Both the position numbers and the translations under genes were made by a program. From positions 30,823,415-30,887,414 of the forward strand of contig CM018694.1 in assembly GCA_009363875.1 (NCBI GenBank): a DNA stretch of 64,000 nucleotides. The letters are read 5' to 3'. The notes under the pieces are model-generated. The model searched no databases. It saw only the letters and a program-made list of their open reading frames with translations, and was not told the DNA's origin. The first letter of the stretch is position 1, and every line of letters starts with the position of its first letter. Shown here in pieces: positions 1-10,216 of this stretch. This DNA comes from Mikania micrantha. Its lineage: Eukaryota; Streptophyta; Magnoliopsida; Asterales; Asteraceae.

Positions 1-1084
1 CATAAATCCAAATCAACCGATGGACCTGTTATGCTTTCCTGGGAACCCTTGGAGTGAGTATGAACCTATAGGCTGAAGAATGTATTTTTGAAAGTTAATT
101 GGACTTCAGCACTTTGATATGTAAAAAACGTTCCTTTAGGAATGTAATATAAGTATTGCTTTATGATTGAACTTTCATTTGAACTCTCTAATTCCATATT
201 GAACCTTCTATGCATTAGGTCATAAGGTTTAGTTTCTGACCCTTTTCCTTTGATCTCTTAGATCACGCGCTTAACGTTTTCTTTTTACAAGCATCACACT
301 CAAACAACAAATCAAATAACATAAAGACATTATGCTTATGAACTATGATATATACATATATCATTTTAAACTAAAGTTTTATAATGTCTGATAACATTTT
401 CGAACTATTTAAGCATCAATACCTCGAGATCCCGTGGATAAAACTTCAGATCCGTGGTACTCCCTTGTAGAGGATGTTGAGAGCTACGCGTGGGCACCAT
501 GAACACCCAAATCCGTTGAGAAACAAGCGAGATACGTGCGTTTGAAGATTGGTTTTTCTAGTGAGAAGGTGGTGGACGAAAATCTAGAGAGAGAGAGAGT
601 TGTGGTTGAATTAAATGAGAGGAAAGCCTTCTTCAAGGCTTTTATACTACGTGTGGTATCCGGGTTCGTTCCGGTTGCTCGGTTCGCGTTTTCGGAACGT
701 AATGCGTATTTTACGCGTTTTAAATAAAATAGTTATTATTCTCATCATTTTGATGAGTTTCAAAATTGTAAAATGTAAAATAAATTATTTTACTTATTTT
801 TACTCTTCGTTCGTTGTCAGATCGTTAAACAAATACAACTACGTGTATACCCGTAACCGCGTACGTTTTTCGATTGTATTATTTATTTATTGTTGTTTAA
901 TCATAATTATAGGTTCAACATTCGTATCGTTATGGATCGTCACCCATAATTATACTCAGTCTCGCTTACGTATTACGATTTTTGTTTAATTAACTCGTTT
1001 GTCATACTATTCGTCTAAACACTACGCACTAACACTATCCCGTTACACCGAACGCTGTATATGTATAGGGCATACCCCAGAGTC
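1..1084 (-). repeat. Truncated 3' LTR of the outer Tekay element (E1)
   Basis: From about 415 to 1084 this matches the 5' LTR of E1 at about 49600-50275, including the stretch before 'gagagctacgcgtgg' and the closing hairpin half near 1043-1084. Positions 1-415 show no clear counterpart in that LTR and lack its GGTTCG motifs. The LTR breaks off at 'cagagtccag', and the next base belongs to pol, so the last LTR segment, the polypurine tract and the pol 3' end are missing. Confidence 0.75.
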
Positions 1085-4000
1085 CAGGACGTTCTATGAA
1101 TTGCATGTTGTTTTGAACCTGAATGTCTTCCAGTGGAATCTGAACATCATGATCTGCCAAGCATTTCTTAAGATTCGATACATGAAATGTATCGGGAACA
1201 TTGCTTAGCTCCAACGGAAGTTTGAGTTTGTAGGCTACGGGACCAATCCGTTCCAGGATCTCAAAAGGTCCAACTTACCTTGGTGCAAGTTTCCCTTTCT
1301 TCCCGAATCGGACAACGCTTTTCCAGGGTGAAACCTTGAGTAAGACTCGGTCACCAACTTGAAACTCAAGTGGTTTCCGACGTCGATCGGCATAGCTCTT
1401 TTGTCTATCCCTTGCGGCCTTAAGCCTTGATTAAATGATTGTGATTTTGTCGGTTGTTTCTTGAATGAGTTCAGGCCCTTCGACCTGTGAGTCACCAACC
1501 TCGGTCCAACAGACCGGTGATCAGCACTTTCTACCATATAAAGCTTCGAATGGTGCACATTGAATGCTTGTATGGTAGCTATTGTTGTTCAAAAAATCGA
1601 TGAGTGGAAGATGAGTGTCCCAACTCCCACCGAAATCGATCACACAAGAACGAAGCATGTCCTCGAGTGTTTGGATAGTCCTTTCGCTTTGACCGTCGGT
1701 TTGGGGATGATACACCGTGCTAAGATTAACACGAGTTCCCAAAGCCTTTTTCAATGATTGCCAAAAGCGAGAAGTGAAACGACTATCACGATCATAAATG
1801 ATTGATGTTGGAGTACCATGACGCGCAATGATTTCATTGATGTACAAGGTAGCTAACTTCTCCATTTTGTAATCCTCTTGGATCGGGAGAAAATGAGCAG
1901 ATTTGGTGAGTCGATCAACGATCACCCAAATCGAATCGAATCCTCGCGGAGTTCTCGGCAACTTGGTTATGAAATCCATGGAAATTCGTTCCCATTTCCA
2001 TTGAGGAATTTCAGGTTGCTGCAGAAGTCCCGAAGGCTTTTGATGTTCTGCTTTGACTTTGGAACATGTTAGACATTTCCCCACGTATAATGCTATGTCT
2101 TTCTTCATTCACGGCCAGCAGTAAGATGCCCGCAAGTCTTGGTACATCTTATCTTCTCCAGGATGAACTGAGTATCGTGACTTATGAGCCTCATCACAGA
2201 TGAGTGTGCGCAATTCTTCTGACTTTGGAATCCAGATGCGGCCGTTGAGATATAACACCCCGTCAGATCGAGGTTCCAGTTTCTTCTCAATTCCGTAGTC
2301 TAAGTCTGCCTTCAGTTGATTGTCTATCACCACTTGTTGTTGTGCAATACGAATCAGAGCTTTCAAGTTTGGTTGTGTGTTGATCTCCATGGCTCTTACA
2401 CGAATTGGTTTGACTGGTTCCTTACGACTAAGAGCATCCGCCACCACATTGGCTTTACCCGGGTGGTAACGAATCTCACAGTCATAATCAGTTAGAAGCT
2501 CAACCCAACGTCGTTGTCTCATGTTGAGTTCTTTCTGATTAAGGATGTGTTGTAGGCTCTTGTGGTCTGTATAGATGACACATTTAGTACCATAAAGGTA
2601 GTGCCTCCAAATCTTCAATGCAAAGACCACAGCCCCTAACTCAAGGTCATGAGTAGTATAATTCTTCTCGTGAACCTTAAGCTGTCTTGAAGCATGTGCA
2701 ATCACCTTGTCCCGCTGCATAAGTACACAACCAAGACCAAGGTTCGAAGCATCACAGTAGACAATAAAATCATCACTGCCCTCTGGGAGACTAAGGATAG
2801 GGGAGTTGCATAACTTCTGTTTAAGAAGTTGAAATGCATCTTCTTGTTTTTGTCCCCATATAAACGCTTGACGTTTCTGGGTCAGAGTGGTAAGTGGCAA
2901 GGCGATCTTTGAAAAGTTCGTGATGAATCTCCGATAATAGCCTGCCAAACCCAGAAATGAACGAATCTCTTTCGGGGTAGATGGGGTAGTCCTGTCCTTA
3001 ATTGCTTCAATTTTCGCTGGATCTACGTGTATCCCATCCTTGTTAATGACATGCCCTAAGAAGTGAACTTCTTTGAGCCAAAATTCACTCTGAGAATTTA
3101 GCATAAAGTTGTTCCGCTCTTAGTAGCTCTAAGACTTTCTTCAAATGATCCTTATGTTCTTGCTCCGTCTTTGAAAAAATTAGTATATCATCAATGAAGA
3201 CGATAACAAACTGATCTAAGTATGGCCTGCAGACTCGATTCATCAAGTCCATGAACACTGCCGGTGCATTGGTCAATCCAAATGGCATAACCACAAACTC
3301 GTAGTGTCCATATCGAGTCCTAAAAGTAGTCTTTGGTATATCCTCATCATTTACTCGCAACTGATGATACCCAGATCGTAGATCAATTTTAGAAAAGCAA
3401 GTCGCTCCCTGTAATTGATCAAACAGATCATCGATCCTAGGTAGAGGATATATGTTCTTGATTGTCAGCTTGTTTAGCTCACGGTAATCGATGCACATAC
3501 GAAATGAACCATCTTTCTTCTTGACAAAGAGAACCGGAGCTCCCCAAGGAGAGAAAGTCAGTCTTATGAAACCTTTGTCTAGAAGTTCTTGAAGCTGACT
3601 AGACAGTTCTTGCATTTCCGACGGTGCTAATCGATACGGTGACTTCGCCACTGGGTTTGCTCCAGGGACGAGATCGATTCTAAACTCAACTTGTCTAATC
3701 GGTGGTAGTCCAGGCAAGTCTTCTAGGAATACGTCCGGATAATCTCTGATGACCGGAACGTCTCCAACTGCTTTCTTCTCAGGTTACTTCTCTACCACGT
3801 GAGCCAGGAATGCAAAGTATTTCTTCTTAAGATACTTCCTAGCCTTGATGCACGATACAATCTTCAATCCGTGGTAGGGTTTCTCACCGTAAATTTGCAT
3901 CATTTCGCCGGACGGTAGAGGAATTCGAATAAGTTTATCCGAACATACGATTTCTGCACGGTTTTTGGATAACCAATCCATTCCTACTACGACTTCGAAG

Positions 4001-4214
4001 CTTCCGAGTGTCATAGGAATAAGATCAATAAGGAAAAGATGATCGTTCAATCTTAATTCACCATCACGAATTATTGAATTTACTAATATGGTCTTACCAT
4101 CCGCTACTTCTACGGTGTAAGGAACATCAAGTATAGATGGTTGTTTAATAAATAGTGAAGCAGATATTAGTAGAGACAAAACTTTTATCAGCACCAGTGT
4201 CAAATATGATAGAA
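1085..4214 (-). pseudogene. Degenerate Ty3/gypsy pol (protease, RT, RNase H, integrase) of E1
   Basis: Read on the minus strand, blocks of protease, reverse transcriptase, RNase H and integrase follow one another and match the intact E4 protein almost residue for residue. The RT catalytic FIDDIL is present near 3190. RNase H motifs (YCDAS, YTDHKSL, VADALSR) lie in 2440-2770. Integrase keeps its SMDF, DRDSRF and SER acidic residues in 1520-2108. Lesions seen: frame changes around the protease active site (about 4170-4330); a frame break near 3100; TGA in place of Gly before MKKD at about 2109; a TGA after YGRKC at about 1521; and a TAA near 1435. The integrase C-terminus and chromodomain-like tail are missing because the frame is cut at 1085. 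Clearly non-functional. Confidence 0.9.
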
Positions 4215-5458
4215 ACGTAGTGATCATTAATGAGAAATGTACCCATGATGACTGCAGGGTCCTCGCGTGCTTCGGAAGTTCCGATAACAAAGGCACGAGC
4301 AGCAGCAGTTGTAGCGGCATTGTTATGTTTCGGTCACTGATTTCTGAAGTGTCCCTCTGCTCCACAGTTATAACAAGCCCTTCCACCAGTAGTAGCAGGA
4401 TTTGCGGTGGTAGTTGTAGCAGCAGCTAGATAAGCATATCTACATGTTGCAGCCAAGTGTCCCATCAGTCCACACTTGAGACATTTCCTGCATGGAATAG
4501 TGGGTAGGTGATGGTATTGGCATTTGGTGCAAAGTGGAAACGGACTAGTATAAGGCTTTCTGGCCGTTGCAGGTTGTGGCATAGCTGTAATGGGTGTGGC
4601 TTGAGTAGGTGCAGCTACAGTCATGGCTGCATAATTCTTGATTGTCTTTTGCTTCTTCTTCTTGTGATGGTGTTGCTCAGGCTTCTTGCCTTCTTCAATC
4701 TGCGCTCTCTTATACCCCTTACGAGTGAGTACACCCGCCTTGACATATTCTTCAGTAAGGGTAGCGCCAAGATGAATCGCCGCCTCTAGAGTAGTGGGGT
4801 TACTCCCCATAACAGTTCCCCTGATGACTAGGGGTAATCCTTCAATGTACTTCTCTATCCTGCGGGATAGAGGAGTAACCAGATGTGGCACCAGAATGCA
4901 CAACTCATGAAAACGAGTTGTATATTTGGCACTTTCGCCACTGTCTTGGACCAAATTCCACATTTCCACCTCAAGTTTCTTCAGCTCATGGCGTGGACAA
5001 AACTGTTCCACCAATACCTTCTTGAAGTCCTCCCATGGTAAGGCCAAGGAAACTTCTCGTCCTCTGGTGTTCTTCTTAGAATTCCACCAGGTGAGCGCGC
5101 CTTTGTGAAAAGCGCTTGAGGCCATCTTGACCTTCAGATGTTCTGGACATCCTGTGAAGTCTAGGACATCCTCAATGCTTTCCATCCATTGCAGTAGACT
5201 GGTAGCTCCCTCAGTACCAGAGTACTTAGGAGGCTTAGCATCATTGAACTACTTATAAGTGAAGTTAGCAGTTCCGGCGTTATTGGCATTGGAGTTGGGT
5301 GCTGAATCACTGGTACTTCCCCGAAGATTATGGGTGATATCAGTGACCATACCCGGAATGACATCTCTCATATGTAATGAGATAGCCCGGGCAATTTTGT
5401 TGATCTCATCATCGTTGCCACTTGTTGAACCCCCTACGTTGGGATCACGTCGAGGGAT
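4215..5458 (-). pseudogene. Degenerate Tekay gag of E1
   Basis: Minus-strand gag with the capsid block (KGALTWWNS motif near 5085-5100) and two CCHC zinc knuckles: one near 4440-4480 and CYNCGAEGHFRNQ near 4335-4380, cut at its last cysteine by a frame break. The ATG used by E4 is lost here: a 3-base deletion changes the start to an ATC-containing stretch at about 5458. A CAG to TAG change near 5250 stops the N-terminal part. A basic HHHKKKKQK segment follows the capsid block as in E4. Gag normally forms the virus-like particle and binds RNA; this copy could not be translated intact. Confidence 0.88.
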
Positions 5459-5661
5459 TCTACGAATAGAAGCCACAAGTGGGTCAGTAATGAGGAAGGA
5501 TACAATTGAATTTAAATGATAGCGTTAGTAATATATCCATACTACTAATATTATCATTCAATTGTAATATGAGCAGGTACACGTATAAGCAATCAACTTA
5601 TTAGCATACTTCACGTGTGAATATGTACGATGTCTTATGATTTCACTCAACCAAACCTACA

Positions 5662-5775
5662 AACTGACACTTTCCCGATATACCGAAGATAGCTTATATA
5701 TAGGGCATACAAAAGGGACAAGCAAACTGCCAGCCCAGTCGCCATCCCACCACCGCTTCGATATACCACGATCAT
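5662..5775 (-). other. Covarying hairpin module, leader copy 1 of E1
   Basis: On the element's sense (minus) strand the arms GGUAUAUCGAAG (5756-5767) and CUUCGGUAUAUC (5677-5688) can form 12 pairs, two of them G.U. Between them lie the conserved GGTGGTGGGA block, a GGGC/GCCC inner stem and a TATGCCCTATATATAAGC core. A GTGTCAG box follows. No protein frame is involved. Confidence 0.7.
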
Positions 5776-6174
5776 GCCCTTGCTAGCATTTGGCAATACG
5801 ATTGTATTGATTTCCAAGTATGTTCCATTGATTAAGCATTCCATGATCTTTGATCAATTGAACTATGATTGAATCCATGATTGATTTATGATTGAATTAT
5901 GTGTGCACCTACTAACAATGGTTAACATGTAGAACTAAATCATATGTGTGCTCTACATGTTTCCCGTTAACCTATGTTAGTAAGTACTAAGCATGTAATC
6001 ACTTAAGAATATCACTTAAGGTTTACATTTAAAAATTGTTCTCAACTTGATTGATTCATATTTGATTGATTCACACAATGGTTGTATCTCAAATGATTGT
6101 ATCTCATATGTTTAACTAATGTTCAATGATTCCAGTTGCTCCCGGATCTTTACTTCAAATACTAACGCCGAATT

Positions 6175-6275
6175 CCCCCTGTCATACTGAAGTTTGCTTA
6201 TATATAGGGCATACCCTGGGTCAAGCTACTGCCCGCCCAGCCGCCAGCCCACCACCACTTCAGTATGCCAGAGCT
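6175..6275 (-). other. Covarying hairpin module, leader copy 2 of E1
   Basis: The arms CATACTGAAGT (6183-6193) and ACTTCAGTATG (6257-6267) are perfectly complementary over 11 bp, but differ in sequence from the arms of the copy at 5662-5775. The GGTGGTGGG block and the TATGCCCTATATATAAGC core are retained on the sense strand. Confidence 0.7.
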
Positions 6276-6573
6276 TGGCCGCCGTTTGTATTTGATGCTA
6301 GGATCCCAACTCTTGATTGATTATGATTGATTCATGATTGTCTCTTGAACTATAAATATGATTATGATTGTCTAACCCGAGATTCTTGATTTACTCAAAA
6401 TCAGACCTTAGGTTTTAGTATATGTGTCCTTGGTTAATTAACTTAGGTTTCCCATACCTACAGTATGGAATCTAATGATATCCTTGTGTGAACTTCAACT
6501 AAAGAATACTGTTACACAGATTCTAAGTTATGAAGTCCTAATGATAATGAATACATGATAATGATAACATGAT

Positions 6574-6775
6574 GAGAATTTCAGATCAAAGATACTAAGA
6601 ATACAGATCTTTGCCTCTAAAATTCTGTGATGATCTCTAATTGAGAATTTCAGATCAAGGATACTAAAAATACAGATCCTTGCCTCTGAAATTCTGTAAA
6701 GAACTCTGATTGAGAATTTCAGATCAAGGATACTAAGAATACAGATTCTCGCCTCTGAAATCCTTTAATGAATAT
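6574..6775. repeat. Three tandem copies of a 69-bp leader repeat (E1)
   Basis: Copies start at 6574, 6643 and 6712, each opening with GAGAATTTCAGATCAA and containing ATACAGAT..TGCCTCT. A single related unit occurs in the E4 leader at about 26132. Confidence 0.75.
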
Positions 6776-6899
6776 GTATGGAGGAATTTAGTTCGGTTTC
6801 TAAAGTTATAGAATTCCGATTCAAATTCCTTGACTCGATATCTAATCTTAGAAAAGTATCCCTAAGATCTTTCAAGCTTAATGTAGACTTAATGCTTAC

Positions 6900-7157
6900 T
6901 GTTGATGCATGTTTATTGTCCCTAGTTCAGTTTTGTAACTCTTATCATGTAAATGTTCAAAGTATTAATGGAAGTTGTCTTTATATTTATTTCATAATGT
7001 TTATTTCTATTGATTATTGTCTATTAATGTTTATCTAGTTGTTTGATTTGATTGTAAACTGTTTGAGTATGAAGTTTACTCATTCGGCCGAATGACTCTA
7101 GAATGAAGTCATTCAGCGAATGAAGGTTATAGCGAATGTCTGAGTTCAGAATGAGTT
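6900..7157 (+). repeat. Truncated left LTR of E2
   Basis: Matches the first about 258 bp of the complete LTRs at 8234 and 46313, then breaks off within an 11-bp tandem AGTTCAGAATG (7143-7164) and continues directly into ORF sequence. It retains the proper TG terminus used for integration. Confidence 0.85.
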
Positions 7158-7164
7158 CAGAATG

Positions 7165-8213
7165 TCTAAGGAGCAGATAGCCGAGCTATTCAGGTTGAAT
7201 CCTGACGAGGTGGTCACTGATGACACCTCTGTACCCAGTACCGAAGAGCCCGAACCAGAACTTTTTGATGATGTAGATGAGGTCATTCTGGAAGACATCA
7301 CCGATGAAGAATACCCAAAGTATACATCGGCTGAAGACGAGCTGCCTACATTCACTGAGCCTTTTGATCAGGAAACAGAGGATCTCTTGGTCAGATATCT
7401 TGAAGAACAAGTAGAGGCAAGCAAGGCTGAAGCTGATGATCTAAAGAAAAGAAAAGAGGAATGGGCTGCATACTGGGAGGTATTGAAGAAACAAAGCACA
7501 GAGAAGATGCCAGCCTCGCACAAGAAAGTTTACAGGACCAAAGGCTATAAAGCTGGAGGCCAGATACTTAGCTGGGCATATTTCCATGATCTTGGGTGCT
7601 ATGCAGTGAAGAGGGAAAAGGGGATAGACTACTTCAAACACCCGCATGATTTCAAGACGTTGCCTGGATTTGAAGTCAATCAACTAGCACGTCTGAACAT
7701 GCTATACTGTGAAGACTCCGGGATGTCTGCTTGGTTCTCTCGACAAATCAAGTATGAATACCGGAAGAGATGGGTGAACTTTCAGCCGCAGCAACCAGAG
7801 AGGTACTACTTGCCAGAGATAGATGGGGATACCCGCAAACACAAAGTTATCCTGAGTGGCTTCCCCCTAAAGTTTTGAAGAAGATTCCCCTGCGGAATAT
7901 GCGACAAGACTTTATGGATGGCTTCCGATGGTGGTATTATGATGGGCGCACAGGTGAGGCTGTGATAGTTTTGTGCAAAGACAAACAGTGGGAGACTGTT
8001 AGGATTTTTGATCCTATGTGGCTGACTAACTTGTCTCACAAGGATGTTCAAGCTTTGTTCAGAAACCAGATTTTCTTCGACGTTCCAGACATGGTGCAAG
8101 CTTTGCAATTTATGAGAGTGATCCGTCTTTGCAGCATTTTCAAGATCCACGCTGGAGCAGACTGGAAAGCTATTTCAGAAAAGTATTTCAAGAAAGACAC
8201 TTCCAAGAGTTGA
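7165..8213 (+). pseudogene. Duplicate 3' part of the E2 downstream ORF (left copy)
   Basis: Nearly identical to 45245-46292. It encodes an acidic N-terminal stretch, then a region containing GYKAGGQILSWAYF and, further on, WWYYDGRTGEAVI with FDPMWLTNLSHKDVQ before a TGA. A missing base near 7857 (CTGAGTGG here, CTGAAGTGG in the right copy) shifts the frame, so the C-terminal part continues in the frame ending at 8213. It starts abruptly with no initiation context because it is fused to the truncated LTR. The function of this protein family is unknown to me; a distant relative lies in E6 (57233-57569). Being upstream of a full LTR it is a recombination by-product rather than a working gene. 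Confidence 0.8.
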
Positions 8214-8216
8214 ACT

Positions 8217-8233
8217 AGGTCCAAGGGGGAGTT
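8217..8233 (+). other. Polypurine tract before the internal E2 LTR
   Basis: The run CCAAGGGGGAG immediately before the LTR start at 8234 is the usual plus-strand primer of copia elements; an identical tract precedes the 3' LTR at 46313. Confidence 0.8.
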
Positions 8234-8882
8234 TGTTGATGCATGTTTATTGTCCCTAGTTCAGTTTTGTAACTCTTATCATGTAAATGTTCAAAGTATT
8301 AATGGAAGTTGTCTTTATATTTATTTCATAATGTTTATTTCTATTGATTATTGTCTATTAATGTTTATCTAGTTGTTTGATTTGATTATAAACTGTTTGA
8401 GTATGAAGTTTACTCATTCGGCCGAATGACTCTAGAATGAAGTCATTCGGCGAATGAAGGTTATAGCGAATGTCTGAGTTCAGAATGAGTCATTCGCCGA
8501 ATGACTCATTCGAATGACTGCTCATTCGAGCTTAGTCATTCGCCGAATGAGCTGCTTCGGCCACTCATTCGGCCGAATGACTACAGCCTATATATAGATG
8601 TTCAAATCATTTCAAACCTAATTTTTCCTGAGCCCTCCTTCTTCCCTAACACTCCAGAGTCAAAACCCTTGAAGATCTGAGCGGTTCTTGATCATCCAAG
8701 TTCGATTCTCAACCCGTGGTGTTCGATCGTTGCTTCCAAGTTGTTTCTACAGCCTCGGATCACCACGGTTCCAGTTGGTTTCGATTGGAAAACCCTGGAA
8801 TAGGATTCCGCACTATCCCAGAGGTTATCGAGTAGTTTTCTATTGGATTCGGATTGTTTCCGAGCTCCCGATCGGTCCAACA
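8234..8882 (+). repeat. Complete internal LTR of E2 (649 bp)
   Basis: TGTTGATGCATG...CGGTCCAACA, same length as the 3' LTR 46313-46961 with only a few substitutions (for example near 8743 and in the motif array). It is followed by a tRNA-Met primer site, so in structure it is a 5' LTR standing about 1.3 kb inside the element. Confidence 0.9.
8415..8600 (+). promoter_or_regulatory. CATTCG palindrome array and TATA box in the E2 LTR
   Basis: The palindromes CATTCGGCCGAATG (8415-8428 and near 8566-8579), GTCATTCGCCGAATGAC (8489-8505), TCATTCGAATGA (8506-8517) and TCATTCGCCGAATGA (8536-8550) lie directly upstream of CCTATATATAG at about 8588-8598. This is where U3 control elements and a pol II TATA box are expected. 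Confidence 0.65.
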
Positions 8883-8885
8883 AAG

Positions 8886-8898
8886 TGGTATCAGAGCC
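8886..8898 (+). other. Primer-binding site (tRNA-Met) of E2
   Basis: TGGTATCAGAGCC three bases after the LTR end, complementary to the 3' end of initiator tRNA-Met. The sequence then runs straight into the inverted arm through a shared GAGCCAAGG. Confidence 0.88.
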
Positions 8899-9336
8899 AA
8901 GGCAGTGAACTAGTACATGAGCCAAGTACTTGAACTGCGGAGACATGAACGCCTTGTTCAGAATCCCAGCTCCAATATCTCCCTCGTACTTGCATCGTAG
9001 AAAGCATCCACGAACCAAGAATCTGTCAAGTAAAGCAGGCTGATCCTGAGAGTCTTGAAAACCACAGATTCTCCGTATATGCTCAGCAGAGACCACCACA
9101 TCCTGACCCCTGACTTTCCCCCGTATAATTGTAGGCTCGGCCTCACAATCGATATCAGCCGATGACCAGAAATCCTGCTGATGTGATAAGTAGGGCACAT
9201 AAACTGTCGATAAGGCTGTGAAGATCCTAGAACGCCTCAGAAATGTGATAATTTCTGAGTAGTGCTTCGCGTTCGGGGTAGTCAAATCAAGATGAGCACA
9301 GATGTTGTGCTTAGGAACTGATTTGTATCCTGCCAT
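8894..9336 (-). pseudogene. Inverted 5' fragment of E2 ORF1
   Basis: Minus-strand copy of the first about 147 codons of ORF1 from MAGYKSVPK (ATG at 9334-9336), matching 42782-43224 with very few changes (for example Leu in place of Ile near 9212). After codon 147 it runs into the primer site and the antisense of the LTR, so it is truncated. An upstream open stretch to 9480 is hydrophobic but probably intronic or non-coding. Confidence 0.8.
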
Positions 9337-9787
9337 ACTGCACAATACAAGAAATACACATGTCAGTACAAGATATTCAATCAAACACTGAAGTTTAACA
9401 AAAATCAGATTCATGTTATCTGATATGCCGAATGAACACCATTCGCCGAATGAGTCAACTGTCGAATGAGGATGAGACATGAGTATGACTAGTCATTCGC
9501 CGAATGATCTATTCGCCGAATGAGATTCATTCGCCGAATGAGTCATTCGCCGAATGACGACATTCGGCAGTTACACTGAGTTCAAAATCCCCTTATTCAA
9601 AATCTCAAATCAATCCAAAAAATCTGTTGAACAACCCTCAGAATCCACCGATTAGCATTTTTAATACTTGACATTTTGAGTTTTAGGTTCATTTTTACAA
9701 TTTATTCGATAGGCGAATTTAAAAACCCTAAAAACCCTAAATGACAATCTGTTTGACATGATTTCATGGATAGAATTGGCTGAAACT
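8894..9787 (-). repeat. Left arm of the E2 inverted repeat, part 1
   Basis: Reverse complement of the right arm (about 42306-43224), interrupted at 9787 by E3 and resumed at 37236. It includes the start of ORF1 and the CATTCG motif cluster at 9425-9570. Confidence 0.88.
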
Positions 9788-10095
9788 TGTAACATCACTG
9801 TACTTTCGGTTGTCCGTACGTCCGTACATCCGTACGAATGTACTATTACGACCGGAGATTTATTAATTATTGATGATTATGAATTACTGATTTTCACTAC
9901 TGATATTATCACTGTACTGGTATGCATGACTACGATTTATTATACGCGTAAACCACCGGAAGTTTAGTTGAATTCAACTAAACAGGCCTGTAGTGTTTAT
10001 CGCAGTTACTTATCACTGACGATGATGGTTATTGGTTTAAGTATGTATTGGGATTGGAACTGGGAGTTGTTTGAGTCTGGTTGCTAAACATAGTC

Positions 10096-10216
10096 AAGGA
10101 CCCATGGACATGGTTTATCGAAATAGCGGTGGGACGGTGGCTAGGGCAGTTGCGACTGACCCTTACATATGCCCTATATATATGCATATTTCGGTCTATC
10201 ATGGATGTGTCAGTGA
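10096..10216 (+). other. Covarying hairpin module in the E3 5' LTR
   Basis: Outer arms ATCGAAATA (10117-10125) and TATTTCGGT (10187-10195) pair with one U.G. Inner stem TAGGGCA (10142-10148) with TGCCCTA (10170-10176) encloses CAGTTGCGACTG. The core CCCTATATATATGC is TATA-like and a TGTCAGTG box follows. The same module is repeated in the leader at 13691, 13921 and 14655. Confidence 0.7.

Larger units (their letters stand above)
5459..6894 (-). other. 5' leader of E1 (part before the E2 insertion)
   Basis: Untranslated leader between gag and the primer site, AT-rich with no credible ORF. It aligns with the E4 leader (24644-26433). It holds two hairpin modules (5662-5775 and 6175-6275) and a short tandem repeat (6574-6775), and ends at the CTTAC target duplication of E2. 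Confidence 0.75.

Noticed and set aside
1235..1558. 107-codon minus ORF as a separate gene
   Set aside because: It is an off-frame reading of the decayed E1 integrase region.
10096..10216. Hammerhead ribozyme as the identity of the hairpin module
   Set aside because: No CUGAUGA...GAAA core in any copy; other ribozyme classes not excluded.
10112..10216. Pseudoknot between ACTGAC in the module loop and GTCAGT after it
   Set aside because: Works in three E3 copies but not in the copy at 14655, where the loop changed and GTCAGTG did not.
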